The notes under the pieces are model-generated. The model was not told where the DNA came from. It worked only from the letters and a program-made list of their open reading frames with translations, and made no database searches. 64,000 nucleotides of DNA. Source: Zwartia vadi. GTDB lineage: Bacteria; Pseudomonadota; Gammaproteobacteria; Burkholderiales; Burkholderiaceae_B. The position numbers and the translations under genes are program-made. Below are positions 53,258 through 61,301 of the stretch, piece after piece. The first letter of the stretch is position 1; each line of letters starts with the position of its first letter. The stretch covers positions 1-64,000 of the forward strand of contig NZ_JAUHHE010000002.1 in the NCBI RefSeq assembly GCF_030410375.1, read 5' to 3'.

Positions 53258-53707
53258 TTGAAGCCGTCGAATATTCAGATTGTGTTGGGTGATTGGACGA
53301 ATCTGCGTGATTCTGCCTCTGCGATCCGCTTTGAAGTGTTCGTTGAGGAGCAGCAAGTTCCCGAGAACGAGGAGCTCGATGCGATGGATGATTTGTGTGT
53401 ACATGCTCTGGCTTTTGATGAGCAGGGTGAGGTTATCGCAACGGGTCGCCTACTTCCCGATGGTCATATTGGACGCATGGCGGTCAAACGTTCTGAGCGT
53501 GGCAAGGGTGTGGGCGCGGCCGTTCTACAGGCATTGATGGATGCCGCGCTTAAAAAAGGCTTTGTTGAGGTGGTTTTAGGAGCCCAGCTTCACGCGCAAG
53601 GCTTTTATGAGAAACAAGGCTTTGCTGCGTTTGGGGAAGTGTTCATGGATGCGAATATTGAACACATCATGATGAAAAAAACACTCAAACAGACTTTAAA
53701 TCATTAA
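53258..53707 (+). CDS. GNAT family N-acetyltransferase
   Basis: 149 residues starting at a TTG with a strong AGGGGGG ribosome site 7 bp upstream; no other start gives the full fold. Its motifs are IRFEVFVEEQQVPENEELDAMD near the N-terminus, and the acetyl-CoA loop VKRSERGKGVGAAVLQAL near residue 75. AQGFYEKQGF lies near 110. The pattern resembles YjcF/ElaA-type GNATs, whose substrates are unknown. It stands alone. Confidence 0.85.
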   Translation: MKPSNIQIVLGDWTNLRDSASAIRFEVFVEEQQVPENEELDAMDDLCVHALAFDEQGEVIATGRLLPDGHIGRMAVKRSERGKGVGAAVLQALMDAALKKGFVEVVLGAQLHAQGFYEKQGFAAFGEVFMDANIEHIMMKKTLKQTLNH

Positions 53708-53736
53708 AGCGACAGGGATTATGCTTTACACTTCAA

Positions 53737-53821
53737 TGGTGCCCAGAAGAGGACTCGAACCTCCACACCTTGCGGCACACGGACCTGAACCGTGCGCGTC
53801 TACCAATTCCGCCACCTGGGC
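53737..53821 (-). tRNA. tRNA-Leu (anticodon CAG)
   Basis: 85-nt class II tRNA. The acceptor is GCCCAGG/TCTGGGC, the D arm contains GGCGGAATTGGTAGACGC, the anticodon loop is TTCAGGT, a long variable arm of about 14 nt (TGCCGCAAGGTGT) follows, and the T arm has GGTTCGAGTCC. CCA is encoded. The anticodon CAG reads CUG codons. Confidence 0.95.
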
Positions 53822-53845
53822 CTATCTGTACTTCAGAAGCACCGC

Positions 53846-53873
53846 ATTATAAGCGAGATTCATACTTTGGCAA
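53846..53873 (-). promoter_or_regulatory. Sigma-70 promoter of tRNA-Leu
   Basis: On the minus strand the -35 box is TTGCCA (53868-53873) and the -10 box is a perfect TATAAT (53846-53851), 16 bp apart. A GCGG stretch follows the -10, as common in stable-RNA promoters. The predicted start is about 18 nt before the tRNA. The -35 box overlaps the proposed start codon of rnr on the other strand. Confidence 0.75.
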
Positions 53874-56359
53874 ATCGCCTTCCCCCCCAATCTAAAAGCG
53901 GCCGCGCAAGCGCAGCCAGTCCTGAGTTACCTCCCGACTTTGATCCGGATGTCCCTAGTCGAGAAGAAATTTTAGAGTCCTTGCGCACAGCGCTTGTGCC
54001 ACTTTCGCCAGAAGATCTGGCGACGCGACTCGGTCTGGATTCTGAAGAAACCCTCAGAGGATTTGCGCGGCGTCTTGCGGCCATGGAGCGTGATGGCCAG
54101 CTGCTACCTAATCGCAAGGGTGTTTTATTACTAGCGAATAAGCTCGATTTTGTCGCAGGCCGCGTGCAAGGCCATCGTGATGGTTTTGGATTTTTGGTGC
54201 GCGATGGAGGCGGGCCCGATCTGTTTTTGTCACCCCGAGAAATGCTCAAAGTCCTGCACGGCGACCGTGTGCTGGTTAAGCCTACAGGCGAGTACCGCGG
54301 CAAACCGGAAGCCACAATTGTCGAGGTCATTGAAAGGCGTACAAATCGTCTGGTCGGGCGGTTTTTGAACGAGCGTGGCTTGACTATTGTGGTTCCAGAA
54401 GATCAGCGTATCAAACACGACGTGCTGATCCCTCCGGCAGATACGGGAGGTGCTCAGCACGGTCAAGTAGTTTCAGTGGATATCATCGAGCAACCCACAC
54501 GACACACACAGCCACTTGGTCGTGTGGCAGAAATCCTCGGTGAAATTGATGATCCCGGAATGGAAATCGAAATTGCCGTTCGCAAGTTTGATGTCCCGGT
54601 TGATTTTTCCGATGCAGCGTTGCGGCAGACAGATAAGTTGCCCGAAGGTGTCCGCAAACAGGATCTTAAAGATCGTGTGGATCTCAGGGATGTTGCGTTT
54701 ATCACGATCGATGGCGAGGATGCACGCGACTTTGATGATGCGGTCTACTGTGAAGAAGTGGATCTTGGTTCCGGACGCAAACGTCCTGCCTGGCGTTTAT
54801 TGGTTGCGATTGCTGACGTCAGTCACTATGTGACGCCAGAGGATGCTCTGGATATTGATGCCAGGGAGCGTGGGACCAGCGTTTATTTTCCTCGCCGCGT
54901 GATTCCGATGTTGCCCGAAAAGCTCTCCAACGGCTTGTGTTCCCTCAATCCTCAAGTGGATCGCCTCGTGTTAGTTTGCGACATGGTCATCCCACTCAAT
55001 GGCGCCAAGGCTGGTACCGTTGCAGCCTACCAGTTTTATAACGCGGTGATTCACTCTCATGCGCGAACGACCTACAACCAGGTCTGGGAGTCCTTGCAAC
55101 ATCCTCAAGGTCCTGCGGCAAAATCCTTGACTAAGGTGCTGCCCCAGATTCAGGGCTTGCATTCGATTTTTCAGGTTTTACAGCAGTCGCGTAAAGAACG
55201 TGGTGCAATTGACTTCGATACGATTGAAACAAAAATAGTTTGTAACGAACTGGGGCGAATCGAAAAAATTATCGGTCTTGTTCGTAATGATGCACATCGT
55301 CTGATTGAGGAGTGCATGCTGGCAGCCAATACGTGTGCGGCTGACTTCATGGCGCGCAGCAAACACATTGGACTCTTTCGTATCCATGAAGGGCCAACGA
55401 CTGATAAGCTCAAGGCATTGCGAGAGTTTTTGCGCACGCTTGGTTTGAGTTTGGGAGGAGGTGCTGAACCAACCGCCAAAGATTATGCTGAGCTCCTGGA
55501 CAAGGCGCGTGCTCGTCCCGACTACGCCTTACTTCAAACGATGTGCCTGCGTTCGATGCAACAGGCCATTTACGGCCCTGACAATATGGGTCATTTCGGC
55601 CTGTCTTATCCGGCTTACACCCACTTTACATCGCCTATTCGACGCTATCCAGATTTGCTCACTCATCGTGTCATCAAGGCCTTGTTGAAAGGGGAACGAT
55701 ATCAGCCGACTCTTCATGGTTTTGTTGCAGCGCCTGGCGCGACCAAGCAAGAGTATGAGCATGATCTGTGGGAGCGGCTGGGTTTGATGTTGTCCGGCAC
55801 TGAGCGTAGGGCGGACGAGGCCTCGCGTGATGTGGAGGCGTGGCTCAAGTGCTGGTTTGTCAAAGAACGCGTGGGCGAGACCTTTAGTGGTCGTGTCACA
55901 GGTGTGGCCAGTTTTGGTATTTTCGTGACTTTAGACACCCTTCATGTTGAGGGTATGGTGCATGTCTCTGAATTGGGAACCGAGTATTTTCAATTCAACG
56001 AGTCGATGCATGAGCTGCGAGGCGAGCGCACTGGAATGCGTTACCGGCTGACGGATGCCGTGCAGGTGCAGGTTGCCCGGGTTGATCTCGAAGCCCGTCG
56101 GATCGAGTTTCGTCTCGTGGCTGGCACAAGTTTTGTGGCACTGCGTAAGGCGGCGGCGCGTCCTGATGAATCGATCGCCAGACGTGTTAAAAAGGCGGCC
56201 CCCACGAAACCCGCTGAATTGCAAGGTAAAGTGGCAAGCGTGCGACGAGCCGAAGCAAAAAAAGCTGGCAAACAAGAAGCTGCGCGGCCTAGCAAAAAAC
56301 TATTGCGGGCAACTAAAAAAAGCGCAGGTGTTAAAAAATCAGCCCGTAAAGGGCGCTAG
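53867..56359 (+). CDS. rnr: Ribonuclease R
   Basis: 3'-5' exoribonuclease of about 830 residues. The N-terminal helix-turn-helix (REEILESLRTALVPLSPEDLATRLGL) and cold-shock-like domains lead to the RNB catalytic domain with GEDARDFDDAVYCE near residue 285 and DRLVLVCDMVI. An S1 domain (FSGRVTGVASFGIFVTLDTLHVEGMVHVSELG-type order) and a Lys/Ala-rich tail of about 80 residues end it. The frame extends upstream through the antisense of tRNA-Leu. The TTG at 53867 is the first start outside the tRNA region and is preferred, although its ribosome site is weak. rlmB follows after 10 bp. Confidence 0.9.
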   Translation: MANRLPPQSKSGRASAASPELPPDFDPDVPSREEILESLRTALVPLSPEDLATRLGLDSEETLRGFARRLAAMERDGQLLPNRKGVLLLANKLDFVAGRVQGHRDGFGFLVRDGGGPDLFLSPREMLKVLHGDRVLVKPTGEYRGKPEATIVEVIERRTNRLVGRFLNERGLTIVVPEDQRIKHDVLIPPADTGGAQHGQVVSVDIIEQPTRHTQPLGRVAEILGEIDDPGMEIEIAVRKFDVPVDFSDAALRQTDKLPEGVRKQDLKDRVDLRDVAFITIDGEDARDFDDAVYCEEVDLGSGRKRPAWRLLVAIADVSHYVTPEDALDIDARERGTSVYFPRRVIPMLPEKLSNGLCSLNPQVDRLVLVCDMVIPLNGAKAGTVAAYQFYNAVIHSHARTTYNQVWESLQHPQGPAAKSLTKVLPQIQGLHSIFQVLQQSRKERGAIDFDTIETKIVCNELGRIEKIIGLVRNDAHRLIEECMLAANTCAADFMARSKHIGLFRIHEGPTTDKLKALREFLRTLGLSLGGGAEPTAKDYAELLDKARARPDYALLQTMCLRSMQQAIYGPDNMGHFGLSYPAYTHFTSPIRRYPDLLTHRVIKALLKGERYQPTLHGFVAAPGATKQEYEHDLWERLGLMLSGTERRADEASRDVEAWLKCWFVKERVGETFSGRVTGVASFGIFVTLDTLHVEGMVHVSELGTEYFQFNESMHELRGERTGMRYRLTDAVQVQVARVDLEARRIEFRLVAGTSFVALRKAAARPDESIARRVKKAAPTKPAELQGKVASVRRAEAKKAGKQEAARPSKKLLRATKKSAGVKKSARKGR

Positions 56360-56369
56360 GAACTGATCG

Positions 56370-57110
56370 ATGGCAGCAACACAAATGCTCGCGGGTTTTC
56401 ATGCGGTGATTGCTCGGCTTCGCCAGGCACCTGAGACCATTCGCGAGGTCTATATCGAGGCACAGCGCAAAGACAAACGGATGCAGTCTTTGGTCGACCA
56501 AGTCAGTAAGGCCGGGCGCCCCGTTCATTTGGTCGGTGCAGATCGACTGGACGGTTTGGCTGGCGGGGCGCGTCACCAGGGCGTTGTGGCCGTCGCGGAT
56601 GCTCGAAAATTAGCGGATGATTTAGACGATGTCCTGGATGGCGTAGAGGGTCCCGCGCTCTTGCTGATTCTGGATGGGGTGACGGACCCCCATAATCTGG
56701 GTGCATGTCTGCGCACGGCTGATGCTGCGGGTGTCCATGCAGTGGTAGCTCCTCGGGATCGTGCTGTTGGTTTGAACACCACCGTTCAGCGCGTTGCCTG
56801 CGGCGCAGCGGAGTCCGTACCATACATCATGGTGACGAATCTGGCGCGGACGATGCGTGATTTAAAAGATCGCGATATCTGGCTTGTCGGCACAGATGAT
56901 CAGGCGGCAGAAGGCATTCATCAAATACAAGGTAAGCGGGCAATGGGATGGGTCATGGGGGCCGAAGGCGAGGGTATGCGCAGGCTTACTCGTGAAACCT
57001 GCGACGAACTGGTGCATATTCCCATGCTTGGCAGCGTTGAGAGCTTGAATGTCAGTGTCGCCACAGCTGTTTGTTTGTATGAAACCGTCAGGCAGCGCAG
57101 CCTAAAGTAA
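56370..57110 (+). CDS. rlmB: 23S rRNA (guanosine-2'-O-)-methyltransferase RlmB
   Basis: SpoU/TrmH-family methyltransferase of 246 residues that 2'-O-methylates G2251 of 23S rRNA with SAM. The N-terminal substrate-binding domain starts [12 protein letters not shown]. The knotted C-terminal domain has the three family motifs [21 protein letters not shown] near residue 110, [11 protein letters not shown] near 192 and [18 protein letters not shown] near 215. Its position 10 bp after rnr matches the rnr-rlmB pair of many proteobacteria. Confidence 0.95.
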   Translation: MAATQMLAGFHAVIARLRQAPETIREVYIEAQRKDKRMQSLVDQVSKAGRPVHLVGADRLDGLAGGARHQGVVAVADARKLADDLDDVLDGVEGPALLLILDGVTDPHNLGACLRTADAAGVHAVVAPRDRAVGLNTTVQRVACGAAESVPYIMVTNLARTMRDLKDRDIWLVGTDDQAAEGIHQIQGKRAMGWVMGAEGEGMRRLTRETCDELVHIPMLGSVESLNVSVATAVCLYETVRQRSLK

Positions 57111-57172
57111 CCCAGCAAACTGAATCCACTAAACTGTCTTTTTATTTAACAGTCTTTGGTTGAGTATTTTTT

Positions 57173-58414
57173 ATGGCAAAGCACGGATTTACCACTACCA
57201 TTTTGCATGGCGATCGACGTTTATCTGTCGAACACGGCGCAGTTCATAAGCCGATCCATACGTCCTCTCAATATGCTTATCCGGATGCGCGAGAGCTGGC
57301 TGCGGTGTTTCAGGGTAAACCCGGTTATACCTATGCCCGTCAGGGCACACCTACTACGGATGCGCTCGAGAAAAAGATCACCGCGATGGAAGGTGGCGTG
57401 GCGAGTTTGAGTTTTGCCACCGGAATGGGCGCGCTGTCTGCATTGTTTACGACGCTCCTCAGGGCGGGTGATCACCTGATTTCCAGTCAATTCATTTTTG
57501 GTAATACCAATAGTTTGTTTGGTACCTTGGAGCTACTTGGGATTGAGCTCACGCTGGTGGATCCGACTGACATCCGCGCCGTTACCGCGGCAATCCGCCC
57601 AAACACTCGCATGGTATTTACCGAGACGATTGCTAACCCAGGTACCCAAATCGCTGATTTGGAGGCCATTGGTCAACTATGCGCCGAACGCCATTTGATC
57701 TATGTTGTTGACAACACCTTGACTTCGCCCTGGCTGTTTCAACCAAAGTCAGTTGGGGCGAGCTTTGTGATGAACTCCCTTTCCAAACACATCGGGGGCC
57801 ATGCGCATGCGCTTGGCGGCTCGTTGACGGATACAGGTTTGTTTGACTGGACTCAATGCCCCAATATTCTTGATGTTTACAAAAAAGGACCTGTCGCAGG
57901 TTGGGGTCTGACTCAAATCAAGAAAAAAGGTCTCCGTGACATGGGGGCAACCCTTTCTGCGGATGCTGCACACAGGATCTCTGTAGGTGCCGAAACACTC
58001 TCTTTACGCCTTGGCAAAATATGCAGCAATGCACTCGCTCTTGCGAATTTTTTATCTAATCATCCCGGCGTTGCACGAGTTGCTTATCCGGGGCTTGCCT
58101 CTCACCCCCAGCATGAGCGTGCCCGTCGCTTATTTAATGGCAGATTCGGTAATTTAATTGCTTTTGAGCTGATCGAAGGAATTGACAGTTTCGAATTTTT
58201 GAATCAGCTCGAAGTCGTGATTCTGGCTACACACGTCGGTGACACCCGTAGCCTCGCTCTGCCAGCTGCACAAACTATTTACTATGAAATGGGCCCGGCA
58301 TTACGTGCGCAGATGGGTATTGGCGAGGGTTTGATCCGTTTGTCGGTGGGCATCGAGGATGAGGCCGATTTGTTATCCGACTTCGCTCAAGCTTTTGAGA
58401 AATGTCAAAAATAA
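57173..58414 (+). CDS. Cys/Met metabolism PLP-dependent enzyme (cystathionine gamma-synthase family)
   Basis: 413-residue fold-type I PLP enzyme. The PLP lysine is Lys205 in NSLSKHIGGH. PGYTYARQGTPTTDALEKKI near residue 50, FATGMGALSALF near 81 and YVVDNTLTSP near 177 are the family landmarks. This group includes cystathionine gamma-synthase, O-succinyl/acetylhomoserine sulfhydrylase and methionine gamma-lyase; the exact reaction is not decided by sequence. It begins about 60 bp after rlmB. Confidence 0.85.
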   Translation: MAKHGFTTTILHGDRRLSVEHGAVHKPIHTSSQYAYPDARELAAVFQGKPGYTYARQGTPTTDALEKKITAMEGGVASLSFATGMGALSALFTTLLRAGDHLISSQFIFGNTNSLFGTLELLGIELTLVDPTDIRAVTAAIRPNTRMVFTETIANPGTQIADLEAIGQLCAERHLIYVVDNTLTSPWLFQPKSVGASFVMNSLSKHIGGHAHALGGSLTDTGLFDWTQCPNILDVYKKGPVAGWGLTQIKKKGLRDMGATLSADAAHRISVGAETLSLRLGKICSNALALANFLSNHPGVARVAYPGLASHPQHERARRLFNGRFGNLIAFELIEGIDSFEFLNQLEVVILATHVGDTRSLALPAAQTIYYEMGPALRAQMGIGEGLIRLSVGIEDEADLLSDFAQAFEKCQK

Positions 58415-58572
58415 TTTCAACGTTTTATGTTGAAATTGGCATGCTTTTAACGCAAATTTTTATTTGTTGCTAGTGTTTGTTGTGCGGTGCGTAAGTATTG
58501 TGGCATCTCTTCACATAAATTCTTTCTTTTTCTTACATTCAATTAAATTGCGGCTGATCGGGTGATTTTTTC

Positions 58573-58601
58573 TTGACAGCCGCAGCTTCACGAGGCTTAA
58601 T
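58573..58601 (+). promoter_or_regulatory. Probable sigma-70 promoter of the HU gene
   Basis: A perfect TTGACA (58573-58578) is followed, after a 17-bp spacer, by CTTAAT (58596-58601), four of six to consensus. It would give a leader of about 90 nt before the HU start codon. The rest of the 285-bp gap (58415-58699) holds no gene that I can support. Confidence 0.5.
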
Positions 58602-58647
58602 GTCGGCATGTGCTGTTGCAGTTGAATTGCACTATATGATGTGGCAC

Positions 58648-58665
58648 AGATGTTATAAAACATCT
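58648..58665 (+). promoter_or_regulatory. Hairpin in the HU gene leader
   Basis: AGATGTT and AACATCT form a perfect 7-bp stem with an ATAA loop, followed by a TTTCTTT stretch, 34 bp before the HU start. It may be a leader structure or an attenuator. Confidence 0.45.
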
Positions 58666-58699
58666 GGCTTTCTTTAACACCACTAGAGGTATTTCTAAT

Positions 58700-58972
58700 A
58701 TGAACAAAACCGAATTGATCGATCACATCGCCACCAAGGCTGACATTTCTAAGGCCGCTGCAGGTCGTTCACTCGATGCAATGATTGCCGCTGTCAAGAC
58801 AACGCTCAAAAAGGGCGGCACTGTGACTCTCGTCGGTTTCGGCACGTTTGCTGTGACAGCGCGCGCCGCTCGCACTGGTCGCAACCCACGCACGGGCGAA
58901 GCAATCAAAATCAAAAAAGCTAAAGTGCCTAAGTTCCGTCCAGGTAAAGCTTTGAAAGACGCAGTCAACTAA
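58700..58972 (+). CDS. hupB: DNA-binding protein HU
   Basis: Histone-like DNA-bending protein of 90 residues. It starts [20 protein letters not shown], has the conserved [23 protein letters not shown] arm sequence with the intercalating RNP motif, and ends [16 protein letters not shown]. The gene is transcribed alone, with a candidate promoter upstream and a very strong terminator 24 bp after the stop. Confidence 0.97.
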   Translation: MNKTELIDHIATKADISKAAAGRSLDAMIAAVKTTLKKGGTVTLVGFGTFAVTARAARTGRNPRTGEAIKIKKAKVPKFRPGKALKDAVN

Positions 58973-58995
58973 GACGCTTTAATTTGCTAAATGTG

Positions 58996-59032
58996 TGCGG
59001 TTCGCTATAATGCGAACCGCATTCTTTTTTTT
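58996..59032 (+). terminator. Strong Rho-independent terminator after hupB
   Basis: A 10-bp perfect stem (TGCGGTTCGC at 58996-59005, GCGAACCGCA at 59012-59021) encloses the loop TATAAT and is followed by TTC and eight T residues. It ends transcription of the HU gene before the tRNA-Val gene. Confidence 0.95.
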
Positions 59033-59081
59033 AGCTGTGTTGGCCCCTAGTTTTTGCACTTTTTTGCATATCTTTAATACT

Positions 59082-59157
59082 GGGTGCTTAGCTCAGTTGG
59101 TAGAGCGGCGCCCTTACAAGGCGTAGGTCACAGGTTCGACCCCTGTAGCACCCACCA
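59082..59157 (+). tRNA. tRNA-Val (anticodon TAC)
   Basis: 76-nt cloverleaf with acceptor GGGTGCT/AGCACCC, D stem GCTC/GAGC, anticodon loop CTTACAA, T arm with GGTTCGACCCC and an encoded CCA. The anticodon TAC reads valine GUA/GUG codons. Confidence 0.96.
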
Positions 59158-59190
59158 ACATTCAGCTGAAATGTTTGTCTTTTGATTTTA
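59158..59190 (+). terminator. Possible terminator after tRNA-Val
   Basis: ACATT and AATGT (59158-59174) form a short stem around a palindromic CAGCTGA core. T-rich sequence (TTTGTCTTTTGATTTT) follows. The stem is weak, so this is tentative. Confidence 0.35.
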
Positions 59191-59209
59191 GTTTTTCTTG
59201 CCATTTCTC

Positions 59210-59350
59210 CTCAGCAAGACTCTTCTCAGCAAGTCCTCCTCAGCAACATCCTCTCAGCAGTATTCCCCCGGCACTGTCCTCTCAGTAACAATCCCACAGT
59301 AACCTCCCCGCATCATTTCCCCCCGCATTATTTCCCCCCGCATCAGCTCC
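59210..59350 (+). repeat. Degenerate 14-15 bp pyrimidine-rich tandem repeat
   Basis: About ten head-to-tail units with gradual drift. The first are CTCAGCAA-type (starts at 59210, 59225, 59239, 59253, then degenerate at 59267, CTCAGTAA at 59281, CACAGTAA at 59295). The last three are 15-bp units: CCCCGCATCATTTCC (59306), CCCCGCATTATTTCC (59321) and CCCCGCATCAGCTCC (59336). G is rare on this strand. It fills the leader of the response-regulator gene. No known repeat family was recognised. Confidence 0.75.
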
Positions 59351-59413
59351 CCCTCGGCGATGCCTCTAAATCATCCAAGCGCATTTCGCTCCTTCTGAGA
59401 GTAAAATTCGCAT

Positions 59414-60091
59414 ATGAGAGTTTTGGTCATAGAAGATGATGCGACGCTTGGTCGAGCACTACAAGAGTTCTTGACCGGGCAAGGCTACGCTGTTGATTGG
59501 TTGGCTGACGGTCAACGAGGTCTGCTGGCCGTTAAAAATTACACCTATGATTTAGTCGTTCTTGACCTGAACCTGCCAGATATGGATGGTTTAGAGGTGC
59601 TTAAAACACTTCGTATTGAGGGGCGCTCTGTGCCTGTGCTTATTTTGACAGCCAGAGATGCCTTGGCAGACCGGGTAGCCGGTCTCGATGCAGGTGCGGA
59701 CGATTATCTTTCCAAGCCTTTCGAGCTCGACGAGCTTGCAGCACGTGTCCGGGCTTTTGCTCGCAGACACCTTGGCGCTGTCGTACCCGTTATTGAGTTC
59801 GGTGCCATACGCTTTGACAGTGTTCATCGAGAGGTGCGCGTTGCCGGTGAATTACTAACTGTCTCCGTGCGCGAGCTTTCCGTATTGGAGATGTTGTTGT
59901 CCCGTGCGGGCAAAATCGTCACTAAACAGCAAATCACACAGGCTTTGTCCGCAATGGATGCCGACTTCAGTGAAAACGCTGTGGAGGTCTATGTCTATAG
60001 ATTGCGTAAAAGACTCGAAGGTGTTGCCGGTGTGGCAATTAAAACTGTACGTGGTTTTGGATATATGCTTGAGTTAGAAGCAGGCAGCTGA
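59414..60091 (+). CDS. OmpR-family response regulator (TctD/QseB-like)
   Basis: 225 residues. The receiver domain has the acidic pair Asp8/Asp9, the phosphorylation site Asp51 in LVVLDLNLP, Thr79 and Lys101. The C-terminal winged helix (residues 130-220) contains ELSVLEMLLSRAGKIVTKQQI and VEVYVYRLRKRLEG. It is probably phosphorylated by the kinase encoded 58 bp downstream. The sequence resembles regulators of tricarboxylate uptake (TctD), which is only a family-level hint. Confidence 0.92.
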   Translation: MRVLVIEDDATLGRALQEFLTGQGYAVDWLADGQRGLLAVKNYTYDLVVLDLNLPDMDGLEVLKTLRIEGRSVPVLILTARDALADRVAGLDAGADDYLSKPFELDELAARVRAFARRHLGAVVPVIEFGAIRFDSVHREVRVAGELLTVSVRELSVLEMLLSRAGKIVTKQQITQALSAMDADFSENAVEVYVYRLRKRLEGVAGVAIKTVRGFGYMLELEAGS

Positions 60092-60149
60092 TTTTTATCC
60101 CTATGCCTTCGCGTAAGGTCTACTTCATCCAACTGTGCGACTCCAAAAG

Positions 60150-61238
60150 ATGAAATTTCCCCCCGCGGGTTCGATGGCAAGGCTATTAATCCTTAGATTG
60201 CTGCCGCCAATTATCGCTTTGGTGTTGTTAGATCAGACTGTTACTTGGTTTGTTTCTTACAAACTCGATATGGACGAGTGGCATCGAGATGATATTTTTT
60301 GGTTGATGGTGGTTGGACAGTCTTTGTTGATTGCTTTGTTAGTATGGGCAGTCATTAGTGCAGTCAAGCGTAGTATGGCATCAGTTGAAAAGCTCTCAGA
60401 AGAGATCGCTCAACGATCCGCCCAGGATCTCGGACGCATGGAGCTTGAGGGCTTACCAACCGAATTCGAGCAATTACTCACGCATACCAATGCTTTATTT
60501 GCCCGTCTGAGCGACTCGTTTGAAGCACAGCGAAGTTTTGTCGGGCATGCAGCGCACCAGCTTAAAACACCTCTTGCGGGCCTAAAACTCGAGTGTGAGC
60601 TCATGTTGGCTCAACCTTTACCAGCTGATATTCGCGAGCGCGCCGAGCGCATTAAGATGGTGACAGATCGAATGATCCGTATGGGAACTCAGCTTTTATT
60701 ACTTGCCAGAGTCGACCCTGAGGGAAGACCGCAGGATCAATTTGTTTTGCTTGATTTGTGTGAGTGGACGCGAACATTTGGCGCTGAGTGGCTTGAACGC
60801 GCCCGAGCGCGAAATATTGAGCTTCAGCTTGAGGCGCCTGAGCAGCCTGTCTGGATTGAGGGAGATCCGATCTTGTTGCGAGAGTTGTTGGGGAATCTGA
60901 TTGACAACGCACTCAGGTACGCCAAGGGTGCGCAGCGCATACGTTTGTTGGTGAGCGCGACCCCACCGACATTATCGATTGAGGATGATGGCTGCGGTAT
61001 CAGTATGGTGGATCAGGAAAGAGTGTTTGACGCTTTTTATCGTGCATCGGATGCGCCTGCAGGGGGATCTGGGCTAGGTCTGGCGCTTGTCAGAGAGATC
61101 GCCAGGGCTCACGGAGCCTGGTGGAATCTGGTGAGCGTCCCTCAAATATCAGGTGTACGCATTACGATTCTTTTCCCAGGTTTGAGAAAGGGCGCTCAGC
61201 TCAACCGTATTGAGCGCTTGGGTCAGCTACAGCTTTAA
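60150..61238 (+). CDS. Sensor histidine kinase with very short periplasmic loop
   Basis: About 362 residues from the ATG at 60150; a GTG at 60135 is in frame. Two helices (LLILRLLPPIIALVLLDQTV and FWLMVVGQSLLIALLVWAVI) enclose only about 20 residues (WFVSYKLDMDEWHRDDI). HisKA follows with the phospho-acceptor in GHAAHQLKTPLAG (His136 from this start). The HATPase region has the N box LLGNLIDNALRYAKG, then IEDDGCG and GGSGLGLALVREI. TctE and QseC relatives have a large periplasmic domain that is absent here. It pairs with the upstream response regulator. Confidence 0.9.
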   Translation: MKFPPAGSMARLLILRLLPPIIALVLLDQTVTWFVSYKLDMDEWHRDDIFWLMVVGQSLLIALLVWAVISAVKRSMASVEKLSEEIAQRSAQDLGRMELEGLPTEFEQLLTHTNALFARLSDSFEAQRSFVGHAAHQLKTPLAGLKLECELMLAQPLPADIRERAERIKMVTDRMIRMGTQLLLLARVDPEGRPQDQFVLLDLCEWTRTFGAEWLERARARNIELQLEAPEQPVWIEGDPILLRELLGNLIDNALRYAKGAQRIRLLVSATPPTLSIEDDGCGISMVDQERVFDAFYRASDAPAGGSGLGLALVREIARAHGAWWNLVSVPQISGVRITILFPGLRKGAQLNRIERLGQLQL

Positions 61239-61254
61239 GGGCTTTTTAAAATTT

Positions 61255-61285
61255 AACGTGCCATCGCATTGCACGACAGCACGTT
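61255..61285. terminator. Possible bidirectional terminator between kinase and argG
   Basis: AACGTGC (61255-61261) pairs with GCACGTT (61279-61285) across a 17-nt loop, in the 63-bp gap between converging genes. No clear T-run follows, so confidence is low. Confidence 0.3.
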
Positions 61286-61301
61286 TATTCAAACGAAAAT
61301 T

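Noticed and set aside
53792..53866. N-terminal extension of RNase R reading through the tRNA-Leu gene
   Set aside because: The first 25 codons of the longest frame are antisense to the 5' part of the tRNA and its promoter, with no family resemblance.
59006..59011. TATAAT as a promoter -10 box for tRNA-Val
   Set aside because: It is the loop of the hupB terminator, has no suitable -35 partner and lies about 65 bp before the tRNA.
59306..59350. Possible CRISPR-like repeats
   Set aside because: The units are contiguous without spacers, are only 15 bp long, and no cas genes are nearby.
59182..59439. Open frame of 85 codons across the tandem repeat
   Set aside because: The frame exists because the repeat lacks G and so few stops arise. 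It has no ribosome site, shows low-complexity Pro/Ser/His composition and overlaps the response-regulator start.
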